Assembly: GCA_023334545.1 (NCBI GenBank)
Contig: JAADVB010000009.1
Span: 62,001-126,000, forward strand
Source of the DNA: Salisapilia sapeloensis
Taxonomy: Eukaryota; Oomycota; Peronosporomycetes; Peronosporales; Salisapiliaceae
Direction of reading: 5' to 3'
DNA: 64,000 bases
Positions 10,962 through 22,880 of the stretch are shown here, one piece after another. Each line of letters starts with the position of its first letter. Position 1 is the first letter of the stretch. The notes below the pieces were generated by a model, which did not search any database, had not been told where the DNA came from, and was given only the letters and a program-made list of their open reading frames with translations. Both the position numbers and the translations under genes were made by a program.

Positions 10962-12103
10962 CTTCTCTCGAGTCCACGTGTGAAAGTAGAAAAGTTGACG
11001 TCGAAGGTAGAGGTATGGAAAAAGAGAAAAAATGCGCGCTTGACGTCTTGTGCTTTGCCGTTTCTTTTCGATTGTGTCGATTCGGCTGCTTTCTTCCGGC
11101 AGTAAGTGACGTATACAAAAATCAAGTGCAGCAAACCATTAGCTTATTTCTCCGACCTTTTTATAAAAATTGGCAGGGCGGAATGCAACGACGTTCTTTT
11201 ACAAGCGTTTTAAGCACGATCGGACGTTGCTGCCGGTTTGTTCGTGCTGGTGGATAGTATCTGGGGATGTACGAGGTAGGAGAGGTAATGTTGATAAGAT
11301 GAATATGATTCTTGAAGTGGGATGTGTACGGTGGGTGGTGCGGAACTTAATTGAGACCAGCATTTTGGAGGATGAGCTGCAACCATGGCTGCATAAATAG
11401 TCGATTTGCGACCGATCGCAATGGTTTCGCTTCAGGTGTAATCGTATACAGCACGGATTCGTGTTTGCTGTAGATTTGAGGAACATCTACTTTGACAGTT
11501 GCACTCGAAATGAGTTAAACAGTGATTAAGATAGTCAAATTAGATCGCATTCATAAATCGACTAGTTTATGAATGATAATCTGGGTATCATATCTCTCTT
11601 TTGATATAATCAAACATGCCTGGTACTGTCATCAAAAGGGGTGCTTTCCTTCATACGACTATGATAATATATGCAGGATGTTTCGATGTTGAAGTGGAGA
11701 CAGATGGCCCGATTGGATCCCAAGAATCCTGTCGTGTATCATCCAAGATACAATCCAGAATTCTCCAAGCACCTTTGATCTCTCATTCAAATAAAATTGT
11801 AGCAACATAGGTAGATTGCTACAATACTCATGGCAGTTTGAAGTTGAGTTGAGGTTGAAGTGATGTTGAATTAGGCCATGTCTCGAACACGGCCTAAGCT
11901 ACAGGATTTTAGTGATGTCCTTACCCAGCTACCCTCTCATTCAACCCAAGCATTAAATCGAATACTTCCTGTAGATTCAGTAACTCATAAGTAAATTGTG
12001 AATATACACCAGAGCGAATAGCCACGGTCAAATTAAAGCGTATGTACATTCGAGCTTCATAATAATCCTAGATTGCACGATTGACGTGGTTAGCGTCTAA
12101 ACT
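10962..12103. other. Intergenic, 1.1 kb
   Basis: The fimbrin promoter side (10962-11100) contains CACGTG at 10976-10981 and pyrimidine tracts. The rest is AT-rich, with only a 64-codon frame at 11616-11810 that has no domain or codon signal. It holds the inverted repeat at 11548-11575 and a GTTGAAGT-like repeat around 11836-11865. No gene is supported. Confidence 0.5.
11548..11575. repeat. Perfect 10-bp inverted repeat with 8-bp spacer
   Basis: CATTCATAAA, spacer TCGACTAG, then TTTATGAATG. It could form a cruciform or hairpin or bind a dimeric factor. It lies in non-coding DNA about 590 bp upstream of the fimbrin start and about 530 bp beyond the 3' end of the membrane protein gene. Confidence 0.6.
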
Positions 12104-13057
12104 TCAAGGACTTGCTTCATCATCTATTGCATTGTCATCCTTCTCTTCCTCTTCTGGATCTATATTGCCTTCGTTTCCACCTCGTTCTTCATCTTCTAAT
12201 CTTTTGCTTTCATCAACTTGACTTGTCTGCTTGTCGTCGCTATCGAACAACTCTTCTCTCTTTTTCTCATTCTCTGCTTCTTCACGTGCAGCTTCTTCAT
12301 CAATTTCCCGTTGCACTTGTTCCTCCATCGCTCGTTCCCGATCCCTCTTATCTTGAGCTCTCTTCTGTTGCCGTTCTCTCCAGCCTTCCAATTGACGCTC
12401 TCTCGAAGCTTTTGTGCGTTCCAGCCCGATAAAGCCGATGACCATTATAAGGCCAAACCAGAAGACCACGACTTGGTAGTGAGCGAACACGAACAGCGCA
12501 GGTGACTTGGATAGACATGACTGGAAACCCGATGCAGTAGCAGATACGACTTGTGATGTACCAAAGCCAGCAAACCAAACGATTGTTATGAATCCATACA
12601 CAAAGTAGAACAACCGAAGTGATCTGAGTGTAGTGATGGGTTTCGGTCCCATCCAGCAGTAGGCAAAGAACCAAAGTAAAATGTAGCTGAGTACCACTGC
12701 GCCAACAGAGAATGGCATCAGCCATGCATTGCAGTCGTTGGTCGCAACGTTAATCACCACTGTTCCAAACGTTGTAGTTACCAAGGCAGCGCACACAGGA
12801 GCGAGTGGAAACAAAAGTGTGATGCGTGTCCAATATTTTTTCTTTGATCGCTCGAGCTTGATGCGTGTGACTAGATCAAGTGGCTTCTTGTCAGCTTTCG
12901 GAGATCGAAACTTCGAAACGAAAGATGTTGTTAGTTTTGGTTGTAGCTCCACTTGAGAACTCTCTTTCTGATTAGCATCCTCCCCATCATGAATTTCGTC
13001 AAATTCATTCTCCTCCACGTCCATGACATCATCACTTTGCCTTCGCTTTTTGACCAT
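12104..13057 (-). CDS. Four-pass membrane protein, unknown function
   Basis: Single exon, 317 residues. Four hydrophobic segments lie at about residues 80-102, 112-135, 150-172 and 190-215. The N-terminus is basic/acidic (MVKKRRQSDDVMDVEE) and the C-terminal tail of about 100 residues is a highly charged Arg/Glu helix (ERQLEGWRERQQKRAQDKRD) ending in an acidic stretch. This looks like a membrane anchor with a cytoplasmic coiled-coil tail. I do not recognise the family. The start is the ATG at 13055-13057; the frame extends upstream only to a GTG. Divergent from the ZMYND12-like gene, with about 110 bp between start codons, so the two probably share a promoter. Confidence 0.75.
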   Translation of the reverse strand: MVKKRRQSDDVMDVEENEFDEIHDGEDANQKESSQVELQPKLTTSFVSKFRSPKADKKPLDLVTRIKLERSKKKYWTRITLLFPLAPVCAALVTTTFGTVVINVATNDCNAWLMPFSVGAVVLSYILLWFFAYCWMGPKPITTLRSLRLFYFVYGFITIVWFAGFGTSQVVSATASGFQSCLSKSPALFVFAHYQVVVFWFGLIMVIGFIGLERTKASRERQLEGWRERQQKRAQDKRDRERAMEEQVQREIDEEAAREEAENEKKREELFDSDDKQTSQVDESKRLEDEERGGNEGNIDPEEEEKDDNAIDDEASP

Positions 13058-13166
13058 TGTATGATAAGAGATTACCACTAGACACCTTCAAGCTCGGCAG
13101 TTTCAGCTTTTGCCAACTTTTACCAGTCTCACTTGTACGATACCTGCACCATTAAATGCTCATACC

Positions 13167-14195
13167 ATGCCACCTTCGAAGCACTCTGCAACTTCCAGCA
13201 CTGCATCTCTACCCACCGTTGAGTCACTTCGACTTGAAAGTGAAGAGCTCGCGTTGCGCCAAGAGCTTAAAGCTGCCCTAGAAAAAGCGCAACAAGCGGT
13301 TCGACAAGCAACTCCTATTCTTGGTTCCAATTCAGCTAAACTGGTTCCTTTCTATCTGACTTTATCCCAAATATCACTTCGAACACAGCAGCTTGCGCCT
13401 GCTGAGGAGGTCTTATCACTAGTGAATTGGATGCTTGTGAAAGACCGGTCAGCTGCAACTGCGACTACCAGTAACCTTACTAGCAATCATGGTGTTTCAA
13501 AAGATGTCGGAGCGACATTGAAGAATGAACTGTCGATAGAAACAGCAAACGTATATGCGGTGACCATGAACAAACTTTACAGTGAGCTCTATTTGGCAAC
13601 AGGAGACCGCGATCAAGCATTGCAAAGAGCTTCTCACGGCGCATACCATAGCTCCCTACTGTTCGGACCTGATCATATATACACCAGTGAGCTATACTTT
13701 ACCTTGGGAAACGTCTTCCTTGAGAGTCTCCATAAAGATGTACAAAAGCATCGACGAGATAGTGAAGAGGACATAAGAGGTCATGCACTCTCTATGTTTG
13801 ATAAAGTTGTGGAAATCTGGTACCACTTTCTATCTCATCCACCTGAGGACTCTGAAACTTGGCTGGCATCTCCGGTGCAAAAGATTCGTCTTTATAAGGC
13901 TGGTGAAATGATGCATACGATCCGACGTCTACGCATTCGAGTTCTCGGTGATAAACATTTGGCTGTTGGTGAAGCAAGCTATACGCTTGGGTTACTCTGT
14001 GCCTTTATTGGTGATTATGGCCAAGCAAAGCAACTAGTTGCTCAAGCTGTTGAGATCTACGAGATAAATTTGGTATGACTTGTCTGATCGTGTGCTCTAG
14101 TAGCTTCAATACTTATTTCTGGATTGTAGGGCGAAGATCATGCATCGACCAATGATGCAAGAAGCGCTTATGAACAATTACAAGCGCATGAGTAG
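13167..14195 (+). CDS. ZMYND12-like TPR protein (flagellar)
   Basis: Two exons (13167-14072, 14130-14195) give 323 residues. Tetratricopeptide-like helices run through the protein, with family-like segments: KLVPFYLTLSQISLRT, QLAPAEEVL, FGPDHIYTSELYFTLGNVF and DKVVEIWYHFL. These match the C-terminal TPR part of animal ZMYND12, an axonemal protein that works with TTC29 in dynein assembly. The N-terminal MYND zinc finger of the animal protein is absent, replaced by a Ser/Thr-rich start. A role in zoospore flagella is inferred from the family. The start is the ATG at 13167; the frame upstream opens only with TTG. Confidence 0.65.
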
Positions 14196-15731
14196 TGGAG
14201 AGCGTGGAAGCAGTCCTGGCTCATCATGCATAAGATAGTATTCCGATGCTATCAATTTGTCAGCATTGCCGCTTTCGTCACAACCTTCGTGATTCACACG
14301 GCAGAGTTAAAAATGCTTTCTCCATTTCATCGTACACAGCAGTCCTTAATAGAGGTCAAAGTTACTAAAAATCCTGCTTAAATTGAGGCTTTGTTTATGC
14401 TTACTTCTACGCACAGATCTTGGCTATGCTTAATGTAAATTCAAGCCACCTCTGGAGGTCGTTTAGAATAATTTAAAGCAGAAAATCTACTCTTCATACG
14501 GCAACTTGCTCATTACTTCAACTTAATGCATGAAAATAAGCAAATGTATCTGCTTGTTTGTAGCTTTGAACGGACTGACAGTTGGCGCGGAAAGCTACTT
14601 AGAGTTAAAGCGATAGGCTGCGGAATATCGCTAAAAAATGCATCTTTGACCCCCTCATATCCGTGGAAATTCAACAAGAACAGGACAGAAAAGTGGAGCT
14701 TCGTAGATCTTGATGGTTGCCAAAGCGTAGTATTCTCCGGTTTACAACGAACATTATCATAGCTGTTCAAGCGGATATAGTAGTTTCCTGTCAATCTTTC
14801 TTTAGAGATGACATCCTTCATGCAGAGTAGAAACGACTGCTTGACAACATTAAGATAGAAATATGTATGTCTGGCCATGATGGTTATAGTGCCTTAGCTA
14901 GATATTATCGTAAACGAATTACCTGTCGGAATGAAGTCTTTATCATGTCTAACAGAGCACTCATTGAGATTAAGGCTCTACATTGCTTTAGAACGGGTTG
15001 CACGATGACTTTGCACTGGATGAATGATAGCAGTAGGTGAGTCCCTGCGTCCATTGCTGGATTTAACCGCTTTAATCCAACTTTATCTTTACTCGAGCTC
15101 CTCGTGCCCACACTGCGTAAGCCAATAGACAATGAAAGGAGACGATCTTACCAAACACGCCGCGGATGGGTTTGCTTTCTCGTTGTAGTGGAAACACATA
15201 TAAATTATGCTAGATAACTAGTTCGTCATATTTATGGTGGAAACAGCGCAGTATATCAAGTATTCACCAATTTGGTAACACCAAGGTTAATCCGTCATGA
15301 AAAACTAGTATTGAAAGAAGGTGCAAAGTGATCGAAAGCTATCGTAGCAAGTTCTCTAAACGTGGTCATGGAAACTTGGGCGTGGTTGACAAATTTGCGT
15401 AATGTACTTCATCTACAGCACTGGGATAGCTGAAAAGTCTTCGATGAATAAATAATGATCTTTAAAGCTCCTACGACAATGGATACCGACATAGATTACA
15501 AGAATATATTATCGCACAAACCTCTAATCATCAGCATGAGTATTCATCTGCTAATGCACTACGCCAAAACCTGCTCAAACATCGATGAATCGCCGCGCAT
15601 ACACGTATTTAAAAGCCTGATTGTATTGCTAAGCTTTTTGCCGAATTTATTATGCAATAAGTACTTCTACTAAGAAAAGATACGACAATAAGATATTGCC
15701 TTAACTAATGCTGCAGCACGCTTCATCATTG
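14196..15731. other. Poorly coding 1.5 kb
   Basis: Minus-strand frames at 14513-14878 (121 codons) and 14905-15132 (75 codons) are the longest. Neither shows a domain, and I could not join them by a phase-consistent intron. They could be 3' exons of the gene upstream at 15732-16928, or decayed sequence. No RNA gene or repeat was recognised. Confidence 0.4.
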
Positions 15732-16928
15732 TCATTCTTTTTGCAAGGACTTGTGGCGAATGCAAACTAACGGACCACAGTAATTACAATTACATCTATC
15801 TTCAGTCGCTTGCAAAGGCTGATTTACCTGATGTTCACTCGCATGTTTTACTGGTGCGGATGGCACACAAAATATGCACAATGGAGGCTTTGCGATTGTA
15901 GGGGCAGCCCACTCTCGTGTAAGAGCTAGCTGATCAATCTGTCGGAATATATCATCTTCTGATTCTATCGTATTCATGTGAGTCTATGCGCATCTTTCGT
16001 TTACTTATTGCTAACGACGTACCCACTGAAGGCCGCTCGTGGATTAGCTGAATTGCTGTACCATCTCGCAACTCTGTCAATTTCTACACCAACGCGTAAG
16101 AGCTAGATACTAACTACAGCTCAGATTCAAACCATACTTCCACCCAGTGCTGCGCTGCCTTGTGGGAAATAGCTCGTAGTGTGATAATAGTTCCATTAAT
16201 CCCAAGCTTAAGTAACTTTGTTGTGTTTCGATCTACACGCGTAATCATTTTTCCACCGCCGGCAATGCGTTGTTCTCGTGAATCCCATACCTTCGTTCTC
16301 TTGCGGAGCTAAAGCAATGTGCGTTGCTGTGCGCATGTCGGTAGACATAATAGTCACTTGCTTCGAATGCTATGCAATACATAGTTTGTTACATGCACGA
16401 TGGATATTCATATTCGACACATACTCGAACGCGGTAGATGGAAAGTTGAAAACCGGTCGTTTGGAAGAGGAAGGGGCGCCACGTTCCGTCCAAGCGACGA
16501 TACTCGAGAAATCCTGTTCAATATGAAATTACCACATGCTGACCTGCCGTTTTGAGTCAAAAGTTACCAGATAAGCCTAGTATGAAAGTACATCAACTTC
16601 CGCAGCCACTTTAAATATCTACATGGTGTATACCAGCATCGTCTTCAATCACGTTGCTACTATTCGTCCGCATCATAGACCTCGTGGAAAACGCATAGTA
16701 AGCAGTTAAGTCACCACTATCTCTCGTCTTGGCTACTGCTTCATGAAAAGAAGGACTCCGTTCTCGTTCGGACTGGAACATCATCACATCTAGTCAATAT
16801 GAAAACTCTAGCATTGAGAAATAGGAGATCTCTACGTGTGGTGGTGTGCTCAATGAATCAGTCGTCGCACTCGACAGCGGTGGCGACTCGTCTTCCAACT
16901 TTCTCGCACCAACAACTTCTGCCTGCAT
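15732..16928 (-). CDS. Spliced gene of unknown function with PH-like segment and Cys/His-rich end
   Basis: Several minus-strand frames with coding character lie in order. The first exon is 16928-16836 (MQAEVVGARK...). A clean phase-0 intron leads to 16772 and a segment with SFHEAVAKTRDSGDLTAYYAF. Further segments carry SSIVAWTERGAPSSSKRP and then a stretch resembling a PH or related domain (KVWDSREQRI, LLKLGINGTIITL, AAQHWVEVW). The last segment (15977-15732) is Cys/His-rich (CIFC, CNCNYCGPLVC, H), possibly zinc-binding. Not all joins between 16770 and 15980 could be closed, so the exon list is incomplete and the gene could contain a break. The function is unknown; the FYVE-like ending is only a resemblance. 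Confidence 0.42.
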
Positions 16929-17117
16929 CTTCCGTCCGATCGGACAAAATTGGAAATGTAACACATCGACGTACGAGAATAGTCGCACGCCTGGTCAAGC
17001 CATTCGTCACTGGTTACGACTCGAACGGCTCTTCAGACAAGTACTCGGCACAAATAAAACACAAGAAGATAAAATAGAAAACAAACTTCAAGCTAAGCTA
17101 AATCAATTTTCACTTCT

Positions 17118-18961
17118 TCACAAGGACATGCGACTCAAGTCGTCCGACACACGCCACAGGTTTTCCAAATCCTGAAACTCTTCCATCTTCAAATCCGACA
17201 TCCGACCAACGTCCCCGATTTCGTTCAAAAACACGTCCAAACTACCTCGCGGACCTTGCTGCGGATTGCTACCACTCGCACGCATTCTTCTCGCCGCAGA
17301 CGCTCGAGCCGCTTCTATACTCAGTCTCGGCTTCACCTTCTTTAACGATGGTTCGTTCGCATGAGACTTGTCGCCATCATCCGGATTCGTCTTCGGTTCC
17401 GTCGCTTGCTGACTCAGCTTTTGCGCAAACGCAGCAGCAGGGTTCGCATTTCCACTCGAATGGGATGATGGTGGCGTCGCTTTCCGTTTCTGATTCAGAT
17501 GCTGATTCTGCATAAACTTTGCGACTGGGTTGTCCACTTTTCCCGATGGGTAGGACGCTGGTGGGTCTACTTTCGGTTCGACTGATTGCTGAGGCGGCGG
17601 CTCTTGACTCGGCTCGGACGAAGACGAGTACGGTGCTTGGTAGCCATACTGGTCGTTGCTAGGATACGTCTGATACGGCATGGGCTGCGACGTGTACACT
17701 TGTGGTACAAGGCCGTACGCGTCGTGGGCAAAGGCGTACTGATCGGAGTATGGCTGCCGGTATCCGGGCATGATGGGGTTCATGGGGTTCATCTGGTTCT
17801 GATGCATGCCCATGGGCTGCATCGCTGGGTAGTTTACATTTTGGGACACTTCGTTCGGAGGGAACATGAGGTCCGGTCGAGAGACCATGTTCATGTTGTT
17901 ATTCGGAGGCATCCGACCAGAGTAGTTGTTCATCTGTACGTTGTTCTGCGGCGGTACGTGTCCCATGGGTGTGTATCCCATCTCCTGTCCATAACTCTGC
18001 GAATTCGAGGGCATTGAAGTCTGACCATTCTCCGAATACGGCGACGACTTCTCAGTTTGAGCCCGACGGGTGCTACCTTTTCGTACTCGACAAAGACTCT
18101 TCCACCGGATTTTCACCGCGTCCTCTGTCCTACCTGGAAGCATGGCGGCAATGGCCGACCATCGATTGCCCAGACGTGCCTGCGCATCTAAGATAATTCG
18201 ATCTTCTTCCGCCGAGTACTCTCCGCGAACGATGCTCGGATCCAAGTGGTTGTACCAACGTTCTCGACACTGCTTTGACGTTCGACCTGGGATCCGCATC
18301 GCCACCTGACCCCAATTCTTTCGACCTTCTGCTACTAATTTTTTGAGCAAGTTATCCTCATCCGGTCGCCAGTGGCCCTTGACGAGCCCTGGCGCAAGCA
18401 CTTTTGTCCATCGTTGAAGACACTGTGTGTGATTGCGACCAGGCACTTCTTCTGCAATGGATTTCCAATTACGTTCACCATGGCGTTGCACGGCTTCTCG
18501 TAACAAGTTGTCTTCCTCTGGGCTCCAACGCTTCGGGACAGCCTTGCCTTTGGATTTCATGAGTCGACGTGCCGAGCTTTGGGAGATGGCAATCTGGCCA
18601 TTTTCGTTCACGACGCAATCCATTTCATGTTGCTTCTGTCGAGGAACACCTTTGATTTCACTATACGTCCGCTTTGTACCTGGAGATACCTTTCCTTCTG
18701 GCGCATGTCTATCCAAAGGATTGGCATTAGATTGAATGTGAGTGCAATAGAGAGAACAAGAGAAGCGTACGTTTTGGGTGTGGATTGTGACATCGGCTTT
18801 TCACTCGAGTCGGCGTTCATACTGTTGCGATTGTGTCCTTCCGTAAACAGCATCTTGCCAAAGTCCGAGATGGATGCGCGACCCTCCGCTTCCGTCGGCA
18901 TATTCTCCAGCACTTCGTTCATCATCGTGCTGATAGAGTCGCGGTTAAAGCCGAGACTCAT
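17118..18961 (-). CDS. R1R2R3-type MYB transcription factor
   Basis: Nuclear DNA-binding protein of 593 residues from two exons, 18961-18771 and 18708-17118. Three MYB repeats follow each other: KRWSPEEDNLLREAV...CLQRW, GHWRPDEDNLLKKLV...QCRERWYNHLDP, and GEYSAEEDRIILDAQ...DAVKIRW, with regular tryptophan spacing (the third repeat begins with Tyr in place of Trp, a common variant). This is the animal/protist c-MYB layout rather than plant two-repeat. The long C-terminal tail is Pro/Gln/Asn/Met-rich and probably activates transcription. The start is the ATG at 18959-18961 (MSLGFNRDS); the open frame upstream begins with TTG. Oomycete three-repeat MYBs are known regulators of sporulation and zoospore genes; that role here is inferred from the family. 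Confidence 0.88.
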
Positions 18962-19457
18962 TGCTTCTAATGTTGAGGATGGAGGGGACAAAGGAAACAG
19001 GTACGAGGGCTGCAGCTAGCGGATGTACAAGTGATTCCTTTCCGACGAATAAGTTGCTGCACTGGCGGGCGGGATTTATGGCTCAAAAACCGGCTCTCTT
19101 CACAACAAAAAGAGACGGAGCATAATAAGGATGAGTGAAAACGCTGGGAACAAAATCTACAGTAAAGTGGGATCTCCGATTCCTCATGGCTGGTCGGAGA
19201 GTAGGCACAGCTTCAACGTTGACCAAGATAGTTCATCGACATCATAGTCAGCTAGCACGGGCAGAGTGTACTCGAGGAGTATGAAGGTTGCTTTCCCTGG
19301 ATTTTTATCGAACTGCGAAACTCACACTCGAGATGCCCTACGTTGAACGTGCATGCTTCCCCTTGTTTTGCGTGTCGTGATCTTTTCTCCGGCTCTTTGA
19401 ACACCTTTACCCAAGTTGCTACATCGATCCTCCAGTGAACCATGTGCAACGAGTTAA

Positions 19458-20123
<666 letters not shown>

Positions 20124-20194
20124 CTCCTACCATCCCAGTTGTACACTTTTAATCACCAAACAAAATCAATTGGTTCAAATGATGCGTGCTTTAT

Positions 20195-22336
20195 CTATTC
20201 GTCGTCACTAAACGACACAATGTCTTCTACCTGATCTTCTTCCTCCATATCTGCGTCTTCAACGTCCTCTACTGGCGCTTCACTCGTTGCCTTTGCCTTT
20301 GGCTTTTCGCCTTGTTTCTTCTTCTTCTTGGTTGCCTTTGTAACGGGTGCAGGCGTCGCTTCAACAACCTCTTGGGCTTGCGTCAGTGCCTTTTGAACGT
20401 CATCGCGGTCAGCGCTGGCCAACTTTGCCAGCCATTCCTTCCGTTCCTTTTGCATGAATGCTTCCGCTTGCTTCATATCGGACGGCGCAAACTCTGCACC
20501 AGCCCGTTGATCGCGCATCCATTTCGCTCGACTACGCAAGTGCTCTAGCACGCTCTTGGCCTGCGATTTCCATTTCGGCACAAGACAATTCTTCACGTAT
20601 TTGCTCAGTTGCTGTTCAACTGGCAAACTCCACTCCGGAAGTGCAATGTCAAATCGATGGAGGTCCACTTCTCTCTGCAGCAACTGCATCAATCGGTCAA
20701 ACACGAGATCGTGCACGTGACGATCTTCCACCGTTGCCTTGGCCAATTTAATGACAACATCCAAGTCCATTTTCGCAGTCGAACCCTTTAGAGCCTTTGC
20801 ATGCTTTCCCTTGCTACGCTTCGCCTGGTAAGAAGAATCGAACGGAGAGATCTCAAAGAGTTCGAGGAGAAGTGGTGCCGCGGGCACGTAGTGATTGGTT
20901 GCGGCTGCGATTTGTTGCAAAAAGCGCACGCACTGGAAACGCAGCGGTGCAAAGCGCAACGTCGATGCCAATCTCGCTTGCGCCAACAGCAACTGACACA
21001 ACGGATAGATCAGTGGTCGGAGTTGACTTTCATCCGGATAGGCACAGACGACTGCCGTCCAGACCTTTAGCTGATTGACAAACTTCCAGTTCAAGACAGC
21101 CTTGAACGAATCGGCGCTTGGAGAGGTGATGGTCTTGCGCAAGGCAATGGCTAATTGACGCAGGTAGACAAAGGCGTGCTGGTACGAAGAAGCAAAATCC
21201 AACCCGTACAGTTCAACGACACAGTTGCCAAGCAACACGTGATGCGGCCGCGTCGTTTCGTTCGTGAACTTGGCCTGACGCATGTAAAAGACGTAGGTAC
21301 CCTTTAAGCATAGTTCAAGGAACGGGAACGGCAACTGCAGCGCCATCTCGCGAATACGAACGAACGCGAGGAGCGTCACTTGCGGCTGATGGACCGAGTT
21401 TGCCCATGCTTTCAGTAAGGTTCGGAGTAGCTTTTTTGCCGTGGGAGAGGCCATTGCAGGTGTCAACAGTGGAATATATGGCTGCAACTCGCGCAGCACA
21501 AAGACGTGGACGTCCGATGCCGTCGTTTCCTCTAAAAGATACCGGACGCATTGGAAGAAACGACGCAGGACGAGCGCATTGCGTTTCCATTTTTTCTCGT
21601 CCACGCTCTTGCCTTTGTCATCGGCACTCTTGCCGGTCACGAGTGCCATGAAAGAGACATGCGCGCGTCGGAAGACATCCATCATTAGTTTCGTGTAGAC
21701 CGCGCTACTGTGCACTTCATACACCAGCGACGTCGTGTCTGCGGCCGAGCCAGATCGGCACGCATCACTAAACATGCGGATCAGCTGACGCAGCGCGCTT
21801 GCTGAATTTTTTTCAAAGGCTTCCTTTTCGACCTTGGTCAGCATGTCCATTGTGATAGTCTGTTTGGCAGCTGCATCCACTTGTTCCTCTTCCTCTTGCG
21901 CATCCTCATCTTCGCCAGCTTCATCCTGCTCTTGGTCTTCATCGTCGTCGTCCTTAATCTCGGGCAATTTTGGCAGTCCTTGCATGTAGCGAGGGTCGAG
22001 TGCATCCTCATCTTCCTCTTCACTGCTACTGTCGTCCTGGTCATCCATTGCTTGGTCGTCATCTGCTTCCGCCGTTTCTTCCGCATCTTCCGGATCCGAC
22101 TCTAGGAAGTTCCCGTTCAAAAACTCGTCGACGTCCATTTCGTCCATCATGTCCGGCTCATCCGGTTTCGCAGCTGCCTCGACTTCATCGACGGCGGCGG
22201 GTTTCTTGGACTGGTCTCGACGCTGCTGCTTTTTCTGTCGCTGGGCATTGATCTTCTTCCTTTCGTTCCGTTTCTTGAGAGTCTTTTTCAAGTTGCCTTT
22301 AGCCATAAACTTGGCCGTCTTCTTCTGCGACCCCAT
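20195..22336 (-). CDS. NOC2: Nucleolar complex protein 2 (Noc2)
   Basis: Ribosome biogenesis factor that pairs with Noc1 or Noc3 to move 60S precursors from nucleolus to nucleoplasm. Single exon of 713 residues, close to yeast Noc2. The N-terminus is basic (KKTAKFMAKGNLKKTLKKRN), followed by acidic tracts to about residue 150, then the conserved helical core: LRELQPYIPLLTPAMASP, FVYLRQLAIALRKTI, NWKFVNQLKVWTAVVCAYP, LRPLIYPLCQLLLAQARL, and a segment with PLLLELFEI. The C-terminal tail is Lys/Glu/Asp-rich. The ATG is at 22334-22336. It converges on centrin with about 70 bp between stop codons. Confidence 0.93.
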   Translation of the reverse strand: MGSQKKTAKFMAKGNLKKTLKKRNERKKINAQRQKKQQRRDQSKKPAAVDEVEAAAKPDEPDMMDEMDVDEFLNGNFLESDPEDAEETAEADDDQAMDDQDDSSSEEEDEDALDPRYMQGLPKLPEIKDDDDEDQEQDEAGEDEDAQEEEEQVDAAAKQTITMDMLTKVEKEAFEKNSASALRQLIRMFSDACRSGSAADTTSLVYEVHSSAVYTKLMMDVFRRAHVSFMALVTGKSADDKGKSVDEKKWKRNALVLRRFFQCVRYLLEETTASDVHVFVLRELQPYIPLLTPAMASPTAKKLLRTLLKAWANSVHQPQVTLLAFVRIREMALQLPFPFLELCLKGTYVFYMRQAKFTNETTRPHHVLLGNCVVELYGLDFASSYQHAFVYLRQLAIALRKTITSPSADSFKAVLNWKFVNQLKVWTAVVCAYPDESQLRPLIYPLCQLLLAQARLASTLRFAPLRFQCVRFLQQIAAATNHYVPAAPLLLELFEISPFDSSYQAKRSKGKHAKALKGSTAKMDLDVVIKLAKATVEDRHVHDLVFDRLMQLLQREVDLHRFDIALPEWSLPVEQQLSKYVKNCLVPKWKSQAKSVLEHLRSRAKWMRDQRAGAEFAPSDMKQAEAFMQKERKEWLAKLASADRDDVQKALTQAQEVVEATPAPVTKATKKKKKQGEKPKAKATSEAPVEDVEDADMEEEDQVEDIVSFSDDE

Positions 22337-22880
22337 TGTCCACTACGCCGTTTGTTGGTTCTGAAAGGTGTTGGCTCCAGTCATGGCACCGAGGGTGGTC
22401 CACATACTTTAGACCTGTACCACGAGTGTGCCCAGAGGGATCGAATTTTTTCATCTTTTTGACGGTTGAATCTTCAACCGACGGTTAAAAGTTTGTCCGG
22501 GCCATCTTTCGGTCTGATTCATTATTTGCTGCGTTGTCTATGTTTAAACCTTCCACGTTGTAACAGTGCATATCATACTCGTCGAGTAAAATGGTATGCT
22601 GACACGACATAAAAAGTTTGCCTAGGGGCGTCGATTTCGCTAAAATATTGGCCCGCATGAGCGTGTCGAGCGACTTATACATAAAACAAGATCAGTTTGG
22701 CTCACTGTCTCGTGCACGTGCTCGAGTTGGCTACATCGGGTCACCAGCTGCGTCCATACAAAGAGCAAGTATGCAGTGGAATCCATGACACAAATAACCG
22801 CACTCTAGAAGTCCACAGTCGTAAAAACTCACGCTCTCGAACGATCGGCCGAGCTTCCCATCCTGCACGCTACATCCGAC
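22337..22880. promoter_or_regulatory. Divergent promoter between Noc2 and a protein kinase
   Basis: About 540 bp without a gene. T-rich tracts lie at 22446-22460, followed by a CGGTTGAA/TTCAACCG inverted repeat (22463-22480) and a further ACGGTT at 22481-22486. CACGTG occurs at 22716-22721. Confidence 0.45.
22463..22480. repeat. Perfect 8-bp inverted repeat in Noc2/kinase promoter
   Basis: CGGTTGAA, TC, TTCAACCG, with a third copy of the CGGTT core immediately after (22482-22486). The dyad suggests a dimeric or paired factor site; AACCG/CGGTT cores resemble MYB-type sites only loosely. Confidence 0.5.
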
